DNA from: Alphaproteobacteria bacterium GM7ARS4
GTDB lineage: Bacteria > Pseudomonadota > Alphaproteobacteria > GM7ARS4
Assembly: GCA_014332745.1 (NCBI GenBank)
Contig: JACONL010000009.1
Span: forward strand, 21,441 to 55,345
Direction: 5' to 3'
Length of the DNA stretch: 33,905 nucleotides
Both the position numbers and the translations under genes were made by a program. The notes beneath the pieces were generated by a model. The model was not told the DNA's origin and made no database searches. It was given only the letters and a program-made list of their open reading frames with translations. Positions 1 through 7,946 of the stretch are shown here, piece by piece (position 1 is the stretch's first letter; each line of letters begins with the position of its first letter).

Positions 1-168
1 CTCGTCTATATTTTCACTTTGGCAGACGAGACATCGAATCTGTGCGCTGAGGGCGCGTGCTTGTCGTTCTAGATGGGGGTCATCGAGCATTTCGTCAGGC
101 AGAACGGCATGACTTATGTCAGAGAGGCATAGGAACGTCATCACGAAGGCGAGGAGTCGATACGTCAT
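1..168 (-). CDS. ccmH: CcmH/CycL cytochrome c maturation protein (N-terminal part, cut by window edge)
   Basis: Reading the minus strand from the ATG at 166-168 gives 56 codons with no stop before the window edge. A hydrophobic signal peptide of about 20 residues is followed by LPDEMLDD and then by RCLVCQ near the edge, which matches the periplasmic CxxC motif of CcmH. CcmH keeps the apocytochrome CxxCH thiols reduced and works with CcmF and CcmG during heme ligation. It starts 32 bases after the ccmG stop, as expected for the last genes of a System I operon. The start lacks a clear ribosome site, so a nearby upstream start is possible. The C-terminal anchor and any ccmI lie outside the window. 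Confidence 0.88.
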   Translation of the reverse strand, partial: MTYRLLAFVMTFLCLSDISHAVLPDEMLDDPHLERQARALSAQIRCLVCQSENIDE

Positions 169-199
169 GGCGTGTCTCACGTGCATTGTCGGTGCGGGA

Positions 200-763
200 T
201 TATCGGGGGGCTATCGCTGTTGCTGGGAGAGCAAAAGACGCAAGGAGAGGAAGCACATGATGTTCCATTGTCCTCTGGGTGATGGGTCCGCGCAGATGAT
301 AGCGTATGATTCCCTCACCATCAACGATGAAGGTTTCGGGCACGCCTCCCACACCCCATGTGATACTGAGCGTGCCATCATGGTCTGGCGCAATGGCTGT
401 GTAGGGGTTGCCATAACGGCGAAGCCAAGAGAGGGCGTCTTCTTTTTTATCTTTATAGTTGATGGCGTAGATAGGCATATGGGGGAATTGTTGTGATAGG
501 GCGGTAATAAGGGGATGTTCATAACGGCATGGGAGACACCACGAGGCGAAGACGTTGACGATATAGGGTTGTGTTTGTGTGTTTTGGGGAAATGGGTTTT
601 CTGGTGTGAGGCTGGGCGTGCCATTGAGGGACGGGGCTTTTTGTTGCGTCTCCATGAGGGGGGATGGGATACGATGGGGGTCTGTCTTAAAGCCTTGATA
701 TAAGCCGACCATGAGGGCGCTCACGACAAGCAGGGGCAAGAGTCGGAGAGTCAGGGACATCAT
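200..763 (-). CDS. ccmG: CcmG/DsbE thioredoxin-like thiol-disulfide oxidoreductase
   Basis: The product is 187 residues, the usual size for CcmG. It has an N-terminal membrane anchor (about residues 5-25), then a periplasmic thioredoxin fold with the active site WCLPC inside NVFASWCLPC and the cis-proline loop GVPETFIVD. The family reduces apocytochrome c or CcmH so that heme can be attached. It lies 33 bases downstream of ccmF and immediately before ccmH, the standard order, and is probably expressed from the ccm operon. Long overlapping frames on both strands are shadows. Confidence 0.95.
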   Translation of the reverse strand: MMSLTLRLLPLLVVSALMVGLYQGFKTDPHRIPSPLMETQQKAPSLNGTPSLTPENPFPQNTQTQPYIVNVFASWCLPCRYEHPLITALSQQFPHMPIYAINYKDKKEDALSWLRRYGNPYTAIAPDHDGTLSITWGVGGVPETFIVDGEGIIRYHLRGPITQRTMEHHVLPLLASFALPATAIAPR

Positions 764-795
764 GGCACTTGGAGGAGACGGGGTGCTGTTGGTTG

Positions 796-2787
796 TTATG
801 ATGTTTTAGGGGGGTGCTGTGATATGGTGATACGTCCCATCATGGCGAGGAGGGACGCCCCTGCCATGAGGAGTGCTCCGAGCCATATCCACAAGACAAA
901 GGGTTTGAACCATATATTGGTGATCCATATGTCGCCTTCTTCCCTCTCTTGAGCGGTATCTTGGGACGTCTCTGGTGGCGTATCGAAGGCGATATAGAGA
1001 TCGCCTTGCCATGTCGTATGGATGGCGGCTTCGGTGGTTGTATCTTGTGAGGCGGGATAGAATCGTTTTTCAGGCGTCATGGTTATATCGTCGTAGCCTT
1101 CTCGGGAGACCCGCATGGAGGCTTGTTGGCTTATATAGTTATCTTTGTGGGTTTTGTGGACATCGAGGAGGGTCATCGTCCATGGGCCCATGGTGATTGT
1201 TTCATCGATACGTTGGAATTGGATTGATTCTTGTTGGAAGAGGGATGCCGAGACGGCGGCGGCGAGACAGCATGCGAAGCCACAATGGGCGATAGGCATG
1301 GCGTGCTGTTGTATGGGGGGCATGCGGTGTGTTTTGACAGCGCGCCATAGTTGGTATGCATATCGGGACAAGGTTGTTGTCATCATGACGATACATGCGA
1401 AGAGGACACAGAGGGGGAGGATAAGGCGTGGATCATTTTGTTGAATGGCGGCACTGATGGCGAGGACAAAGAGCGCTGTTACCATGAGACAAGGTTTAGC
1501 GATTGTTGTGATGTCTGTGTTATGCCATTGGAGGAACGGCATGTAGGCCATGAGGACAAGCATGGGGAGGATGATAAGACTTCCCACATGGTTGAAGAAG
1601 GGGGCGCCGACAGAGAGGCGTGTTTGGGTGAGGACATCGAGGATAAGGGGATACAATGTTCCTGTCAGGATGAAGAAGGCGAGGACGAGGGTGAGGACGT
1701 TATTTCCTATGAGGGCTGTTTCTCTCGATAGAGGATAGAGCGGTATGGGGCGTGGGGCGTGCAGGAATCGGTAAGCGAAGAGGCTAAAAGCGGTGAAGGC
1801 ATAGATGCTGATAAGGGCGAGAATGAAGAGTCCTCTTTCGGGGTCATTGGCAAAACTATGGACGGAGACGAGAATGCCTGAGCGTACGAGGAATGTGCCG
1901 ACCATGCTCATGGAGAAGGTGATAAGGGCGAGGAAGAGCGTCCATAGAGGGAAATGATGTCGTTTTTCGAAGACGAGGAGGGCATGGATGAGGGCTGTGG
2001 CTGTGACCCATGGTGTGAGGGAAAGATTTTCTACGGGATCCCAAAACCAGAATCCTCCCCATCCCAATTCGTAATAAGCCCAGAAGCTGCCTAAGGCAAT
2101 CCCTAGGGTGAGGCTACACCATGCGATAAGGGCGGGTGTGCGTATGAGCTGAGCCCATAGGGCGTCTATGCGTCCGAGCCAGAGTGCTGCAACGGCATAG
2201 GAAAAGATAGCGGAGAAGCCGACATAGCCTAGGTAGAGCATAGGCGGATGGAAGGCGAGGGCAATATCTTGGAGAAGAGGGTTCAATTCTTGTCCGTCCA
2301 GAGGCGGTGGGTCAAGACGCTGAAAAGGATTCGACGTCAATAAGACGAAGGCGATGAAGCCTAGCAGGAGAAGGGCTTGGGCGATGAGGGCGCGATGGAG
2401 CAGAGAATAGAGAGGGTAGGAGTCGTGGCGGGTGAGGAATGTGGCGGGGATGTGATACCCCATGCCTGTGGCAAAGAGAGACAGCATGAGAACCCATAGG
2501 AGCATGGAGCCTTCGTGATTGCCCCATGTCGCTGTGATTTTATAAAAGAGGGGCGTTGTGCTGTGGGCATGTTGGACAACGAGGGCGTGGGAGAGGTCTA
2601 ATTGGACAAAACTGATGATGAGCATCAGAAAGGAGAAAAGAATGGCACAGAACGTGAGCAATGAGAGGCGGCGGGTCACAAGAAATGTTGCGCGTTCCTC
2701 GAGGGATGTCATGAGGGGGTAGATAATTTGCATGATGCTTGCCATGAGGGCAAGGATGAGAGCAAAATGTCCGAGTTCAGCGATCAT
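796..2787 (-). CDS. ccmF: CcmF heme lyase subunit
   Basis: This 663-residue polytopic membrane protein is the normal CcmF size. It contains the tryptophan-rich heme-handling (WWD) segment GWGGFWFWDPVENLS between transmembrane helices, conserved histidines around it and many hydrophobic helices. CcmF takes heme from holo-CcmE and ligates it to apocytochrome c with CcmH. The last hydrophobic segment near the C-terminus ends in a short cytoplasmic tail. The start ATG at 2787 lies 8 bases downstream of the ccmE stop, so the two are translated together. No motif is missing and there is no frame break. Confidence 0.97.
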   Translation of the reverse strand: MIAELGHFALILALMASIMQIIYPLMTSLEERATFLVTRRLSLLTFCAILFSFLMLIISFVQLDLSHALVVQHAHSTTPLFYKITATWGNHEGSMLLWVLMLSLFATGMGYHIPATFLTRHDSYPLYSLLHRALIAQALLLLGFIAFVLLTSNPFQRLDPPPLDGQELNPLLQDIALAFHPPMLYLGYVGFSAIFSYAVAALWLGRIDALWAQLIRTPALIAWCSLTLGIALGSFWAYYELGWGGFWFWDPVENLSLTPWVTATALIHALLVFEKRHHFPLWTLFLALITFSMSMVGTFLVRSGILVSVHSFANDPERGLFILALISIYAFTAFSLFAYRFLHAPRPIPLYPLSRETALIGNNVLTLVLAFFILTGTLYPLILDVLTQTRLSVGAPFFNHVGSLIILPMLVLMAYMPFLQWHNTDITTIAKPCLMVTALFVLAISAAIQQNDPRLILPLCVLFACIVMMTTTLSRYAYQLWRAVKTHRMPPIQQHAMPIAHCGFACCLAAAVSASLFQQESIQFQRIDETITMGPWTMTLLDVHKTHKDNYISQQASMRVSREGYDDITMTPEKRFYPASQDTTTEAAIHTTWQGDLYIAFDTPPETSQDTAQEREEGDIWITNIWFKPFVLWIWLGALLMAGASLLAMMGRITISQHPPKTS

Positions 2788-2795
2788 GGGGGGTC

Positions 2796-3236
2796 TTAGT
2801 ATGGCGATGGCATAGAGGGGGAATGTGTGAGAGCGGGTTCTGTTGCGTTAATGGCGGGGGGCATGTAGTTTTCATCATGCTTGGCGAGGATACTCTGTGC
2901 GTGAAAGACACCATCATGGCGAAATGTGCCTTCGACGATAGCGCCACTTTCTTCTCGAAAGAGAGATGGCGGGACACCTTGATAGGTGACGGGGATGGTA
3001 GCGGTATAATCTGTGATACGGAAGGAGAGCTGGTTGTCATGGCGCTGTAAGGAGTCTTTTTCTATGACGCCGCCGATGCGTATGGTGTCTGAGGGTGGTG
3101 CTTGTGTATCGATATGGGAGGGGATGTGATAATAGACAATATCATCTTGCAGGAGCGTCAAGGCGATAGCGACAGCGCCTCCCATGGTGAGCATAGAGAG
3201 GACGAGCATCGATGAGCGTAGTTGGCGTGGTGTCAT
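2796..3236 (-). CDS. ccmE: CcmE periplasmic heme chaperone
   Basis: CcmE binds heme covalently through a histidine and carries it from CcmABCD to CcmF. The 146-residue product has one N-terminal membrane anchor, a beta-rich OB-type core (SFRITDYTATIPVTYQG, then LFREESGAIVEGTF) and the heme-binding motif LAKHDENYMPP, where the histidine is the attachment residue. I use the ATG at 3236 (MTPRQLR...) rather than the longer open frame to 3347, because the family starts just before the anchor and because this ATG overlaps the ccmD stop as ATGA. The C-terminal tail is short and proline-rich. Confidence 0.94.
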   Translation of the reverse strand: MTPRQLRSSMLVLSMLTMGGAVAIALTLLQDDIVYYHIPSHIDTQAPPSDTIRIGGVIEKDSLQRHDNQLSFRITDYTATIPVTYQGVPPSLFREESGAIVEGTFRHDGVFHAQSILAKHDENYMPPAINATEPALTHSPSMPSPY

Positions 3237-3379
3237 GCCCTTATTTTTTTGCGTGTTGAGAGTTTTTGTATCTCTGCGTCTGTGTGGCGTATTTGTCTGT
3301 GGGTGATGATGACGAAGCTCACGAGGCACAGGACGGCGCATCCCCATGCGGGCCAGATAAAGGGCGCATATCCTTCCAT
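3233..3379 (-). CDS. ccmD: CcmD small membrane protein
   Basis: A 48-residue frame on the minus strand from the ATG at 3377-3379 to TGA at 3233-3235. It begins MEGYAPFIWPAWG, which resembles the conserved N-terminus of CcmD (Tyr-x-x-Phe-[IV]-Trp-x-x-[WY]-[GA]), continues with one transmembrane helix and ends in a positively charged helix (THRQIRHTDAEIQKL). CcmD helps release holo-CcmE from the CcmABC complex. It sits in the expected place between ccmC and ccmE, and its stop overlaps the ccmE start by four bases. It is short enough to be missed by length-filtered gene calling. No strong ribosome site precedes it. Confidence 0.9.
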   Translation of the reverse strand: MEGYAPFIWPAWGCAVLCLVSFVIITHRQIRHTDAEIQKLSTRKKIRA

Positions 3380-3458
3380 AGAAAAAAAATTGCTAACGTT
3401 GTGCCACATAAAGAGAGAGGAGAGAGGAGTCTATGACGCTTCCCATTCAGGGGTCATG

Positions 3459-4202
3459 TCAGGGACGTTGGAAGATGGTTTGGCGTTGTAGATTATGGAG
3501 GATACGTTGTTTCATGACGAGTCGCATGCGCAAGATAATCATGATGACGGCGTATGCTGTGAGGGCGATGGTCATGAAGGCGAGGGGGACAAGCATGGCG
3601 TGATTGATTGTCGAGGATGCTTGAAAGAAGGAGATACTAGCGGGTTGATGGAGGGTATTCCACCAGTCCACCGACCATTTGATGATGGGGATGGTGAGCG
3701 TGCCTGTGAGGGCGAGGATACAGCTATTGATTTGTCCTTGTTGGCTATGGAGGAAGGCGTGGCTGATGGCGATATGGGCGAGGTAGAAGAAGAACAGGAC
3801 GAGCATTGATGTCAATCGTGCGTCCCATACCCAATAGACGCCCCATGTGGGTTTTCCCCAGAGGGCGCCGCTCACGAGGGCGATAAGGGCGAACATGGCG
3901 CCTACAGGCGATGTGGCGGTGGCGAAATGGGTTGCCATAGGCAGGCGCGTGATAAGGAAAAAGCCACTGGCAACGGCCATAGAGGTATAGAGGGCGAGGG
4001 ACAGCCATGCCGATGGCACATGGATATACATGATACGCACCGTTTGTCCCTGGAGGTAATCCTCTGGCGACAGGATGAACGCATAGACGAGGCCAAAGGG
4101 CAATGTCAGCGATAGGGTGATAAGGGCGAGGGACATCACCCATCGGCTGGTGTGATGGAAGCCTTTATGCGTGAAAAGATGGCGTATGGCAGGTATCATC
4201 AT
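3459..4202 (-). CDS. ccmC: CcmC heme-delivery membrane protein
   Basis: The product is 247 residues with six predicted membrane helices and the WWD-type segment WGKPTWGVYWVWDARLTS, preceded by a conserved histidine in YIHVPSAW. CcmC loads heme onto CcmE with CcmA, CcmB and CcmD. The length is normal for the family. It lies between ccmB (115 bases upstream) and ccmD (about 80 bases downstream). Those two gaps are the largest in the operon, and I see no other gene in either. Confidence 0.96.
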   Translation of the reverse strand: MMIPAIRHLFTHKGFHHTSRWVMSLALITLSLTLPFGLVYAFILSPEDYLQGQTVRIMYIHVPSAWLSLALYTSMAVASGFFLITRLPMATHFATATSPVGAMFALIALVSGALWGKPTWGVYWVWDARLTSMLVLFFFYLAHIAISHAFLHSQQGQINSCILALTGTLTIPIIKWSVDWWNTLHQPASISFFQASSTINHAMLVPLAFMTIALTAYAVIMIILRMRLVMKQRILHNLQRQTIFQRP

Positions 4203-4318
4203 GTCTTGATGGGATTATGGCGTGCGGGCGAAGTGCCTATCATATCGTCATGGCATCATGGTCCACCCCGCCCATTATATGTCTTTGAGGCATATTGTGT
4301 CGAGACGTTATTGGTGTG

Positions 4319-5029
4319 TCAAGATTGGTGTGTCAGGGCGCCGTGGAGGGATGCCGTGATAGCCCAGAGGAGAGGAATGGCGCTTGCTAAGAATATGGCG
4401 AGGAGCGCCCAGAGTGGCGTCCACAAGGACGCCATATCGTGGGAAGTGCCGTCTGAGAGGTAAGGCGTCAGCGCGCCAGCGCCAAGAATCATGATGGGGA
4501 GGGAGAGGGGGAAGGCGATAAAGGCGGGGAGAGCCTTACCGATATGGGTGCTTCCTAATGTCAGGCTCGAGGCGAGACAGCTGACGAGGGACATGAGCAT
4601 GCTTCCTATGACCATGCCAGCGAGGGGAATGACCATGATGCGTGGTGGCAGGGCATGCCAATGATAGAGGAGGTAGCCACACGCCACAGATGCTATGAGC
4701 ATGGGGACATGGACGGAACACCATGCGGCGAGGCACTTGGCGAGGGCGATGAGTTCTATCGGGGCATATGTCAGCGTCCACAGGGCGAGGCTTCCATCTT
4801 TATAGTCATCATGGAAGAGACGTTCGAGGGGCAGTTGGGACGCAAAGAACATGCCAACCCATATGACGGCGGGACTCACATCGATGGGATTGATGGTTGT
4901 CATATCGAGGGAGAGGGGAAAAAACACCATGATGGTCATGAAAAAGAGCAAGCTGACGATGCTCTGTCCCGTATTGAGGAGACAGCGCTTTAAGTCGCGT
5001 AGGAACAGGGAGGAGAATGCTTGAAACAT
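4319..5029 (-). CDS. ccmB: CcmB ABC transporter permease of heme export/CcmE release complex
   Basis: A 236-residue protein with about six hydrophobic helices. It shows the CcmB signature early on (RDLKRCLLN, then WVGMFFASQLPLERLFHDDYKDGSLALWTL). CcmB pairs with the CcmA ATPase, and the complex uses ATP to release heme-loaded CcmE from CcmC. Its ATG lies one base beyond the ccmA stop, so translation is coupled. Length and motifs are normal. Confidence 0.95.
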   Translation of the reverse strand: MFQAFSSLFLRDLKRCLLNTGQSIVSLLFFMTIMVFFPLSLDMTTINPIDVSPAVIWVGMFFASQLPLERLFHDDYKDGSLALWTLTYAPIELIALAKCLAAWCSVHVPMLIASVACGYLLYHWHALPPRIMVIPLAGMVIGSMLMSLVSCLASSLTLGSTHIGKALPAFIAFPLSLPIMILGAGALTPYLSDGTSHDMASLWTPLWALLAIFLASAIPLLWAITASLHGALTHQS

Positions 5030-5030
5030 G

Positions 5031-5681
5031 TTATGGCAGTGTCATCATGTGATGATGATGGAGGGGGAAATGGTCGATAGGGTGATGGCGTGTATAGACG
5101 ATGATTGTTCCTTGTTGTTGGGCGTGGGTGATGGCGTTGAGGAGGGTTTGTTGTCCTTTGTCGTCAAGGTGTGCGCAAGGCTCATCCAAGAGCCATAGGG
5201 GTGTATCGCCTAAGAGGAGGCGTGCGAGGCTTGCGCGTTTTTGCTGTCCAGCCGAGAGCAAGATAGTCGGGGCATGGCATAGGGCGTCCAGTTGGAACAG
5301 CACGAGGGCATGGTGGATTTTTTCTTGTGGGTGAGCGATATGGCGCGCGTGCGCCCAGAAGGCGAGATTATCGAACAAGGTGAGGCTATCGCTCATGCCT
5401 GACCTATGTCCTACATAGCTCACATGGTGGGGGGGTGGTTTGTGGGTGGTATGGGACATAGCGTCATCTTGCCATGTGAGTGTTCCCGTGTCTGGCGTAT
5501 GGAGTCCGGCGAGAACATTGAGGAGGCTTGTTTTACCACTTCCGTTGCGTCCTTCGATACAGAGACATTCACCTTGTTGGAGCGAGAATGTCACATTATG
5601 CCAGAGTGTGCGCATGCCGCGTATGCGACAGAGTTTTTTCCCGCCATAGCGTAGAAAGGGGAAGCTTGCTTTTTGTTGCAT
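5031..5681 (-). CDS. ccmA: CcmA ABC transporter ATP-binding protein
   Basis: The 216-residue ATPase has Walker A GRNGSGKT (residues 44-51), the ABC signature LSAGQQKR (142-149) and Walker B LWLLDEP (162-168), all intact. With CcmB it powers holo-CcmE release in cytochrome c maturation. It is the first gene of the minus-strand ccm operon, so the operon promoter must lie in or near the roughly 50 bases that separate it from the divergent NDUFA12-like gene. I could not recognise a convincing -35/-10 pair there. Confidence 0.95.
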   Translation of the reverse strand: MQQKASFPFLRYGGKKLCRIRGMRTLWHNVTFSLQQGECLCIEGRNGSGKTSLLNVLAGLHTPDTGTLTWQDDAMSHTTHKPPPHHVSYVGHRSGMSDSLTLFDNLAFWAHARHIAHPQEKIHHALVLFQLDALCHAPTILLSAGQQKRASLARLLLGDTPLWLLDEPCAHLDDKGQQTLLNAITHAQQQGTIIVYTRHHPIDHFPLHHHHMMTLP

Positions 5682-5730
5682 GGGTGCTATGTATAGGGGG
5701 GGTGGTGAGATGATAAGAGCAGGAGGCGAG

Positions 5731-6107
5731 ATGCGGCGTTGGTGGCAGAGGCTACAAGAGAGCCTATGGGCGCGCAGGGGATATTATGTTGGTTGTGACG
5801 ATTTTGGCAACCGCTATTATCGCGTCAGTCTGGATGTGGGTCAGGGGGGTAAAGGCTCACGGGTCGTCCTTTATCCGTTGAAGACCATGTGGAGGCGAGT
5901 GCCGTTCCTGTGGATTGGCATGGATGGTTGCACCACATGCATGATGTCGTGCCTGAGGCGCGTGACAAGAAACCGCATTTTATGAAGAAGCACAAGCCTA
6001 ATATGACGGGCACTGATGATGCGTGGTTGCCACGGGGTTCGGCGTTATATACGGGGACAGCAGTGCGGGCTATGGGGCATTATCGTTCTTGGTCGCCTTC
6101 ACCTTGA
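5731..6107 (+). pseudogene. NDUFA12-like complex I accessory subunit, single-base frame break
   Basis: The first frame (ATG 5731, preceded by AGGAGG at 5721-5726) reads MRRWWQRLQESLWARRG...GCDDFGNRYYR and on to SRVVLY. That matches the N-terminal half of the NDUFA12/NdufA12-like family. The family pattern then continues in another frame from about 5877: VEASAVPVDWHGWLHH, KPNMTGT, and the C-terminal Y-R-S-W-S-P. One missing base near 5875-5877 joins the halves without loss. The protein is an assembly factor or accessory subunit of NADH dehydrogenase and is common in alphaproteobacteria. The break may be a real mutation or a sequencing error, since both halves are well conserved. An alternative ATG lies at 5710. 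Confidence 0.85.
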
Positions 6108-6188
6108 TTTTTCATGACAATCATGATAGACTTTCGTGCGTAGACGTGCCACAATAAAGGGGGGCGGTGATGGCGATGGGAGATGATG

Positions 6189-6773
6189 ATGAGCGACTAT
6201 GTGAGGAACATTCTTTTTGGTGTGATATTGCTTGCTGTGACAGGGGCGTTTGTGCGTTTGAGTTCTGACCACAGCATTGAGGGTGATTTTACGGGGTATA
6301 CGCTCAAGGCGTCTTTTCAGGACACATCGGGTTTGAATGTGGGTGCGCATGTGTATATGGCGGGCATTCTTATTGGCAGAGTCACAGAGAAATCGATTAT
6401 GGAGGGTGCGTCGCGCACGACCATATCGCTCTATATTGTTGATGCGAGCATTGTCATTCCCACTGATAGTTCTATCTCGATACAGACGGATGGTTTATTT
6501 GGTTCGAAGTTTCTTTCTGTTGAGCCGGGGGCGGATTCTGTTGCTCTTGTTGAGGGTGATGCGTTCACGTATACGGAGAGTTCCTTAGATCTCAGCACAT
6601 TGTTGGACCAGATTATTCAGCAGGGGGAGAAACGTATAGAGGAACAGCAGGGTGAGGAGGTTGTAGAGGGGATTCCGCTGAGTGCCCCTGTGCCGACGGG
6701 GGTATCGCCCGACGTCGAGCCATCAGGGGGCCCATTGGGGGGTGTCGACACGCCGACAAATGCCGTGCAATAG
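6189..6773 (+). CDS. mlaD: MlaD-type phospholipid transport substrate-binding protein (first copy)
   Basis: The product starts MSDYVRNILFGVI and has one N-terminal membrane helix, then a mammalian cell entry (MCE/MlaD) domain: YTLKASFQDTSGLNVGAHVY, GILIGRV and LFGSKFLSVEPG. MlaD forms hexameric rings that carry phospholipids between the inner and outer membrane with MlaFEB. The C-terminal tail (about residues 140-195) is glutamate- then proline/glycine-rich and not part of the domain. Three ATGs in a row occur at 6183, 6186 and 6189. I choose the last because GGGAG at 6177-6181 then has usable spacing. No mlaE or mlaF is adjacent here. Confidence 0.85.
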   Translation: MSDYVRNILFGVILLAVTGAFVRLSSDHSIEGDFTGYTLKASFQDTSGLNVGAHVYMAGILIGRVTEKSIMEGASRTTISLYIVDASIVIPTDSSISIQTDGLFGSKFLSVEPGADSVALVEGDAFTYTESSLDLSTLLDQIIQQGEKRIEEQQGEEVVEGIPLSAPVPTGVSPDVEPSGGPLGGVDTPTNAVQ

Positions 6774-6804
6774 GACAGCATGTAACAAGAAGAGGTGACC
6801 AGTC

Positions 6805-7260
6805 ATGGACGGAAGGAATATCTTAGAACATATTATGGGGTTATTTGTCGTGCTTTCGGCGCTTGCTTTTGGCATTTATGCGTTCAGCATTGTTCATATT
6901 GGCTCTGAGGGTGGTGCGGAGTATGAGGCGCGTTTTGGCCGCGTTGGTGGCTTGCGCGAGGGCGGTGATGTTCGTATGCGTGGTGTCAAGGTAGGGGCTG
7001 TGCGGAGTGTGTCTTTGGATAGGGATACGTACGAGGCTGTGGTGCGTTTTAGCGTTCGTCGGGATTTGACGTTGCCTAAGGATAGTCAAATTTACGTTGC
7101 CAGCGAGGGGTTGTCTGGCTCTAAGTTCCTGACGATCGTGCGTGGGAACGAGGATGGCGTTTTGCGTTCGGGGGAGTTGGTGCGCCGCACCCATGATTTT
7201 GAGTCCATAGAGGATAAAGTCAGCAAGATTATCTTTTTAGCGGCGGGGAGCGATGAATAG
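6805..7260 (+). CDS. MlaD-type phospholipid transport substrate-binding protein (second copy)
   Basis: A 151-residue protein with a membrane helix (residues about 8-30) and one MCE domain: YEARFGRVGGLREGGDVRMRG, VKVGAVRSVSLD, then SEGLSGSKFLTIVRG. It ends with a helix that resembles the end of alphaproteobacterial MlaD (FESIEDKVSKIIF). It follows the first copy by 31 bases and has a good ribosome site (AGAGGTG) before ATG 6805. This copy is closer in length and layout to the usual alphaproteobacterial MlaD, so the first copy may be a diverged paralogue. The two could form mixed or separate rings; the sequence does not decide this. Confidence 0.88.
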   Translation: MDGRNILEHIMGLFVVLSALAFGIYAFSIVHIGSEGGAEYEARFGRVGGLREGGDVRMRGVKVGAVRSVSLDRDTYEAVVRFSVRRDLTLPKDSQIYVASEGLSGSKFLTIVRGNEDGVLRSGELVRRTHDFESIEDKVSKIIFLAAGSDE

Positions 7261-7549
7261 ACAGGACGAGCGTATGGTGTGGGATACGACGCGAGGGGTG
7301 GTAGGACGGGACGTTGTGCGATGGCGGACACCAGAGGGGGATGTCTTGGCGTGTGATGAAAAGCGCGCTGTTTTAAACCAAAATATCGATGATGTGCGGC
7401 GCGCCCTTCAGGATGCTATGGATGAGGCTGTCATGATGGGATGTGACGGACAGCAATTTCGCACTGTCGCTCGAGGCATCGTGGAGTCCCTAACATCACC
7501 CTATGACATGCCGAGCAAAAGGGGGCGAGGAAGGAAACAGGCGCTATAG
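7253..7549 (+). CDS. Small unrecognised protein in the mlaD-DUF2155 operon
   Basis: A 98-residue soluble protein that I do not recognise. It starts at ATG 7253 inside the end of the second mlaD gene (8-base overlap), and its stop overlaps the GTG of the next gene, so it is probably translated by coupling within one operon. There is no signal peptide or membrane segment. It is charged, with a middle helix (NIDDVRRALQDAMDEAV) and a basic C-terminus (SKRGRGRKQAL). Its place between envelope lipid transport and DUF2155 genes suggests an envelope role, but that is only context. Confidence 0.6.
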   Translation: MNRQDERMVWDTTRGVVGRDVVRWRTPEGDVLACDEKRAVLNQNIDDVRRALQDAMDEAVMMGCDGQQFRTVARGIVESLTSPYDMPSKRGRGRKQAL

Positions 7550-7932
7550 TGGCGATGATACGTGTGTTGTGTGCCGTCTGTGCCTGTGCCGTTGTGTTTT
7601 GTGGCGATGCGGATGCTTATGGCGAGGACATCAAGGGTGCGTGGGTGCGTTTGCGTCTTTTAGACAAGGTGGCGGCGCGCGTGCATATGTTTGACCTTTC
7701 TATGCAAGAGGAAGCCTCTTTTGGGGCATTGCGTATTCGTCCCAGGGTCTGTTACAAGAAGCCTCCTGAGGAAGTTCCCGATGTGGGTGTATGGTTGGAA
7801 ATCTTGGATGTGAAGGAGTCGCCGCCGCTTATTTTTCGCGGTTGGATGTTTGCCAGTTCTCGTTCTTTATCGGGGATAGACCATGCTGTTTATGATGTCT
7901 GGGTTGTGGATTGCTTCGAGAAGAAACCATGA
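7549..7932 (+). CDS. DUF2155 family periplasmic protein
   Basis: The 127-residue product has an N-terminal signal peptide (about residues 1-24) and then the conserved DUF2155 pattern: LRLLDKVAARV, FGALRIRPRVCYKKPPEE, GWMFASSRSLSGIDHAVYDVWVVDC. Two conserved cysteines, one in VCYKKPP and one in the C-terminal VVDC, may form a disulfide. The family is nearly confined to alphaproteobacteria and has no assigned function. The start is either GTG 7549, which overlaps the previous stop, or ATG 7555. Its position beside aat and accBC is typical of alphaproteobacterial genomes. Confidence 0.9.
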   Translation: MAMIRVLCAVCACAVVFCGDADAYGEDIKGAWVRLRLLDKVAARVHMFDLSMQEEASFGALRIRPRVCYKKPPEEVPDVGVWLEILDVKESPPLIFRGWMFASSRSLSGIDHAVYDVWVVDCFEKKP

Positions 7933-7946
7933 CGTTCGTCTGTGCT

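Noticed and set aside
1811-4140. Frequent GATAAGGGCGA-like words as a possible uptake or binding sequence
   Set aside because: They fall in the ccm genes, where the reverse complement encodes common Ala-Leu-Ile runs of membrane helices in preferred codons, so the coding sequence explains them.
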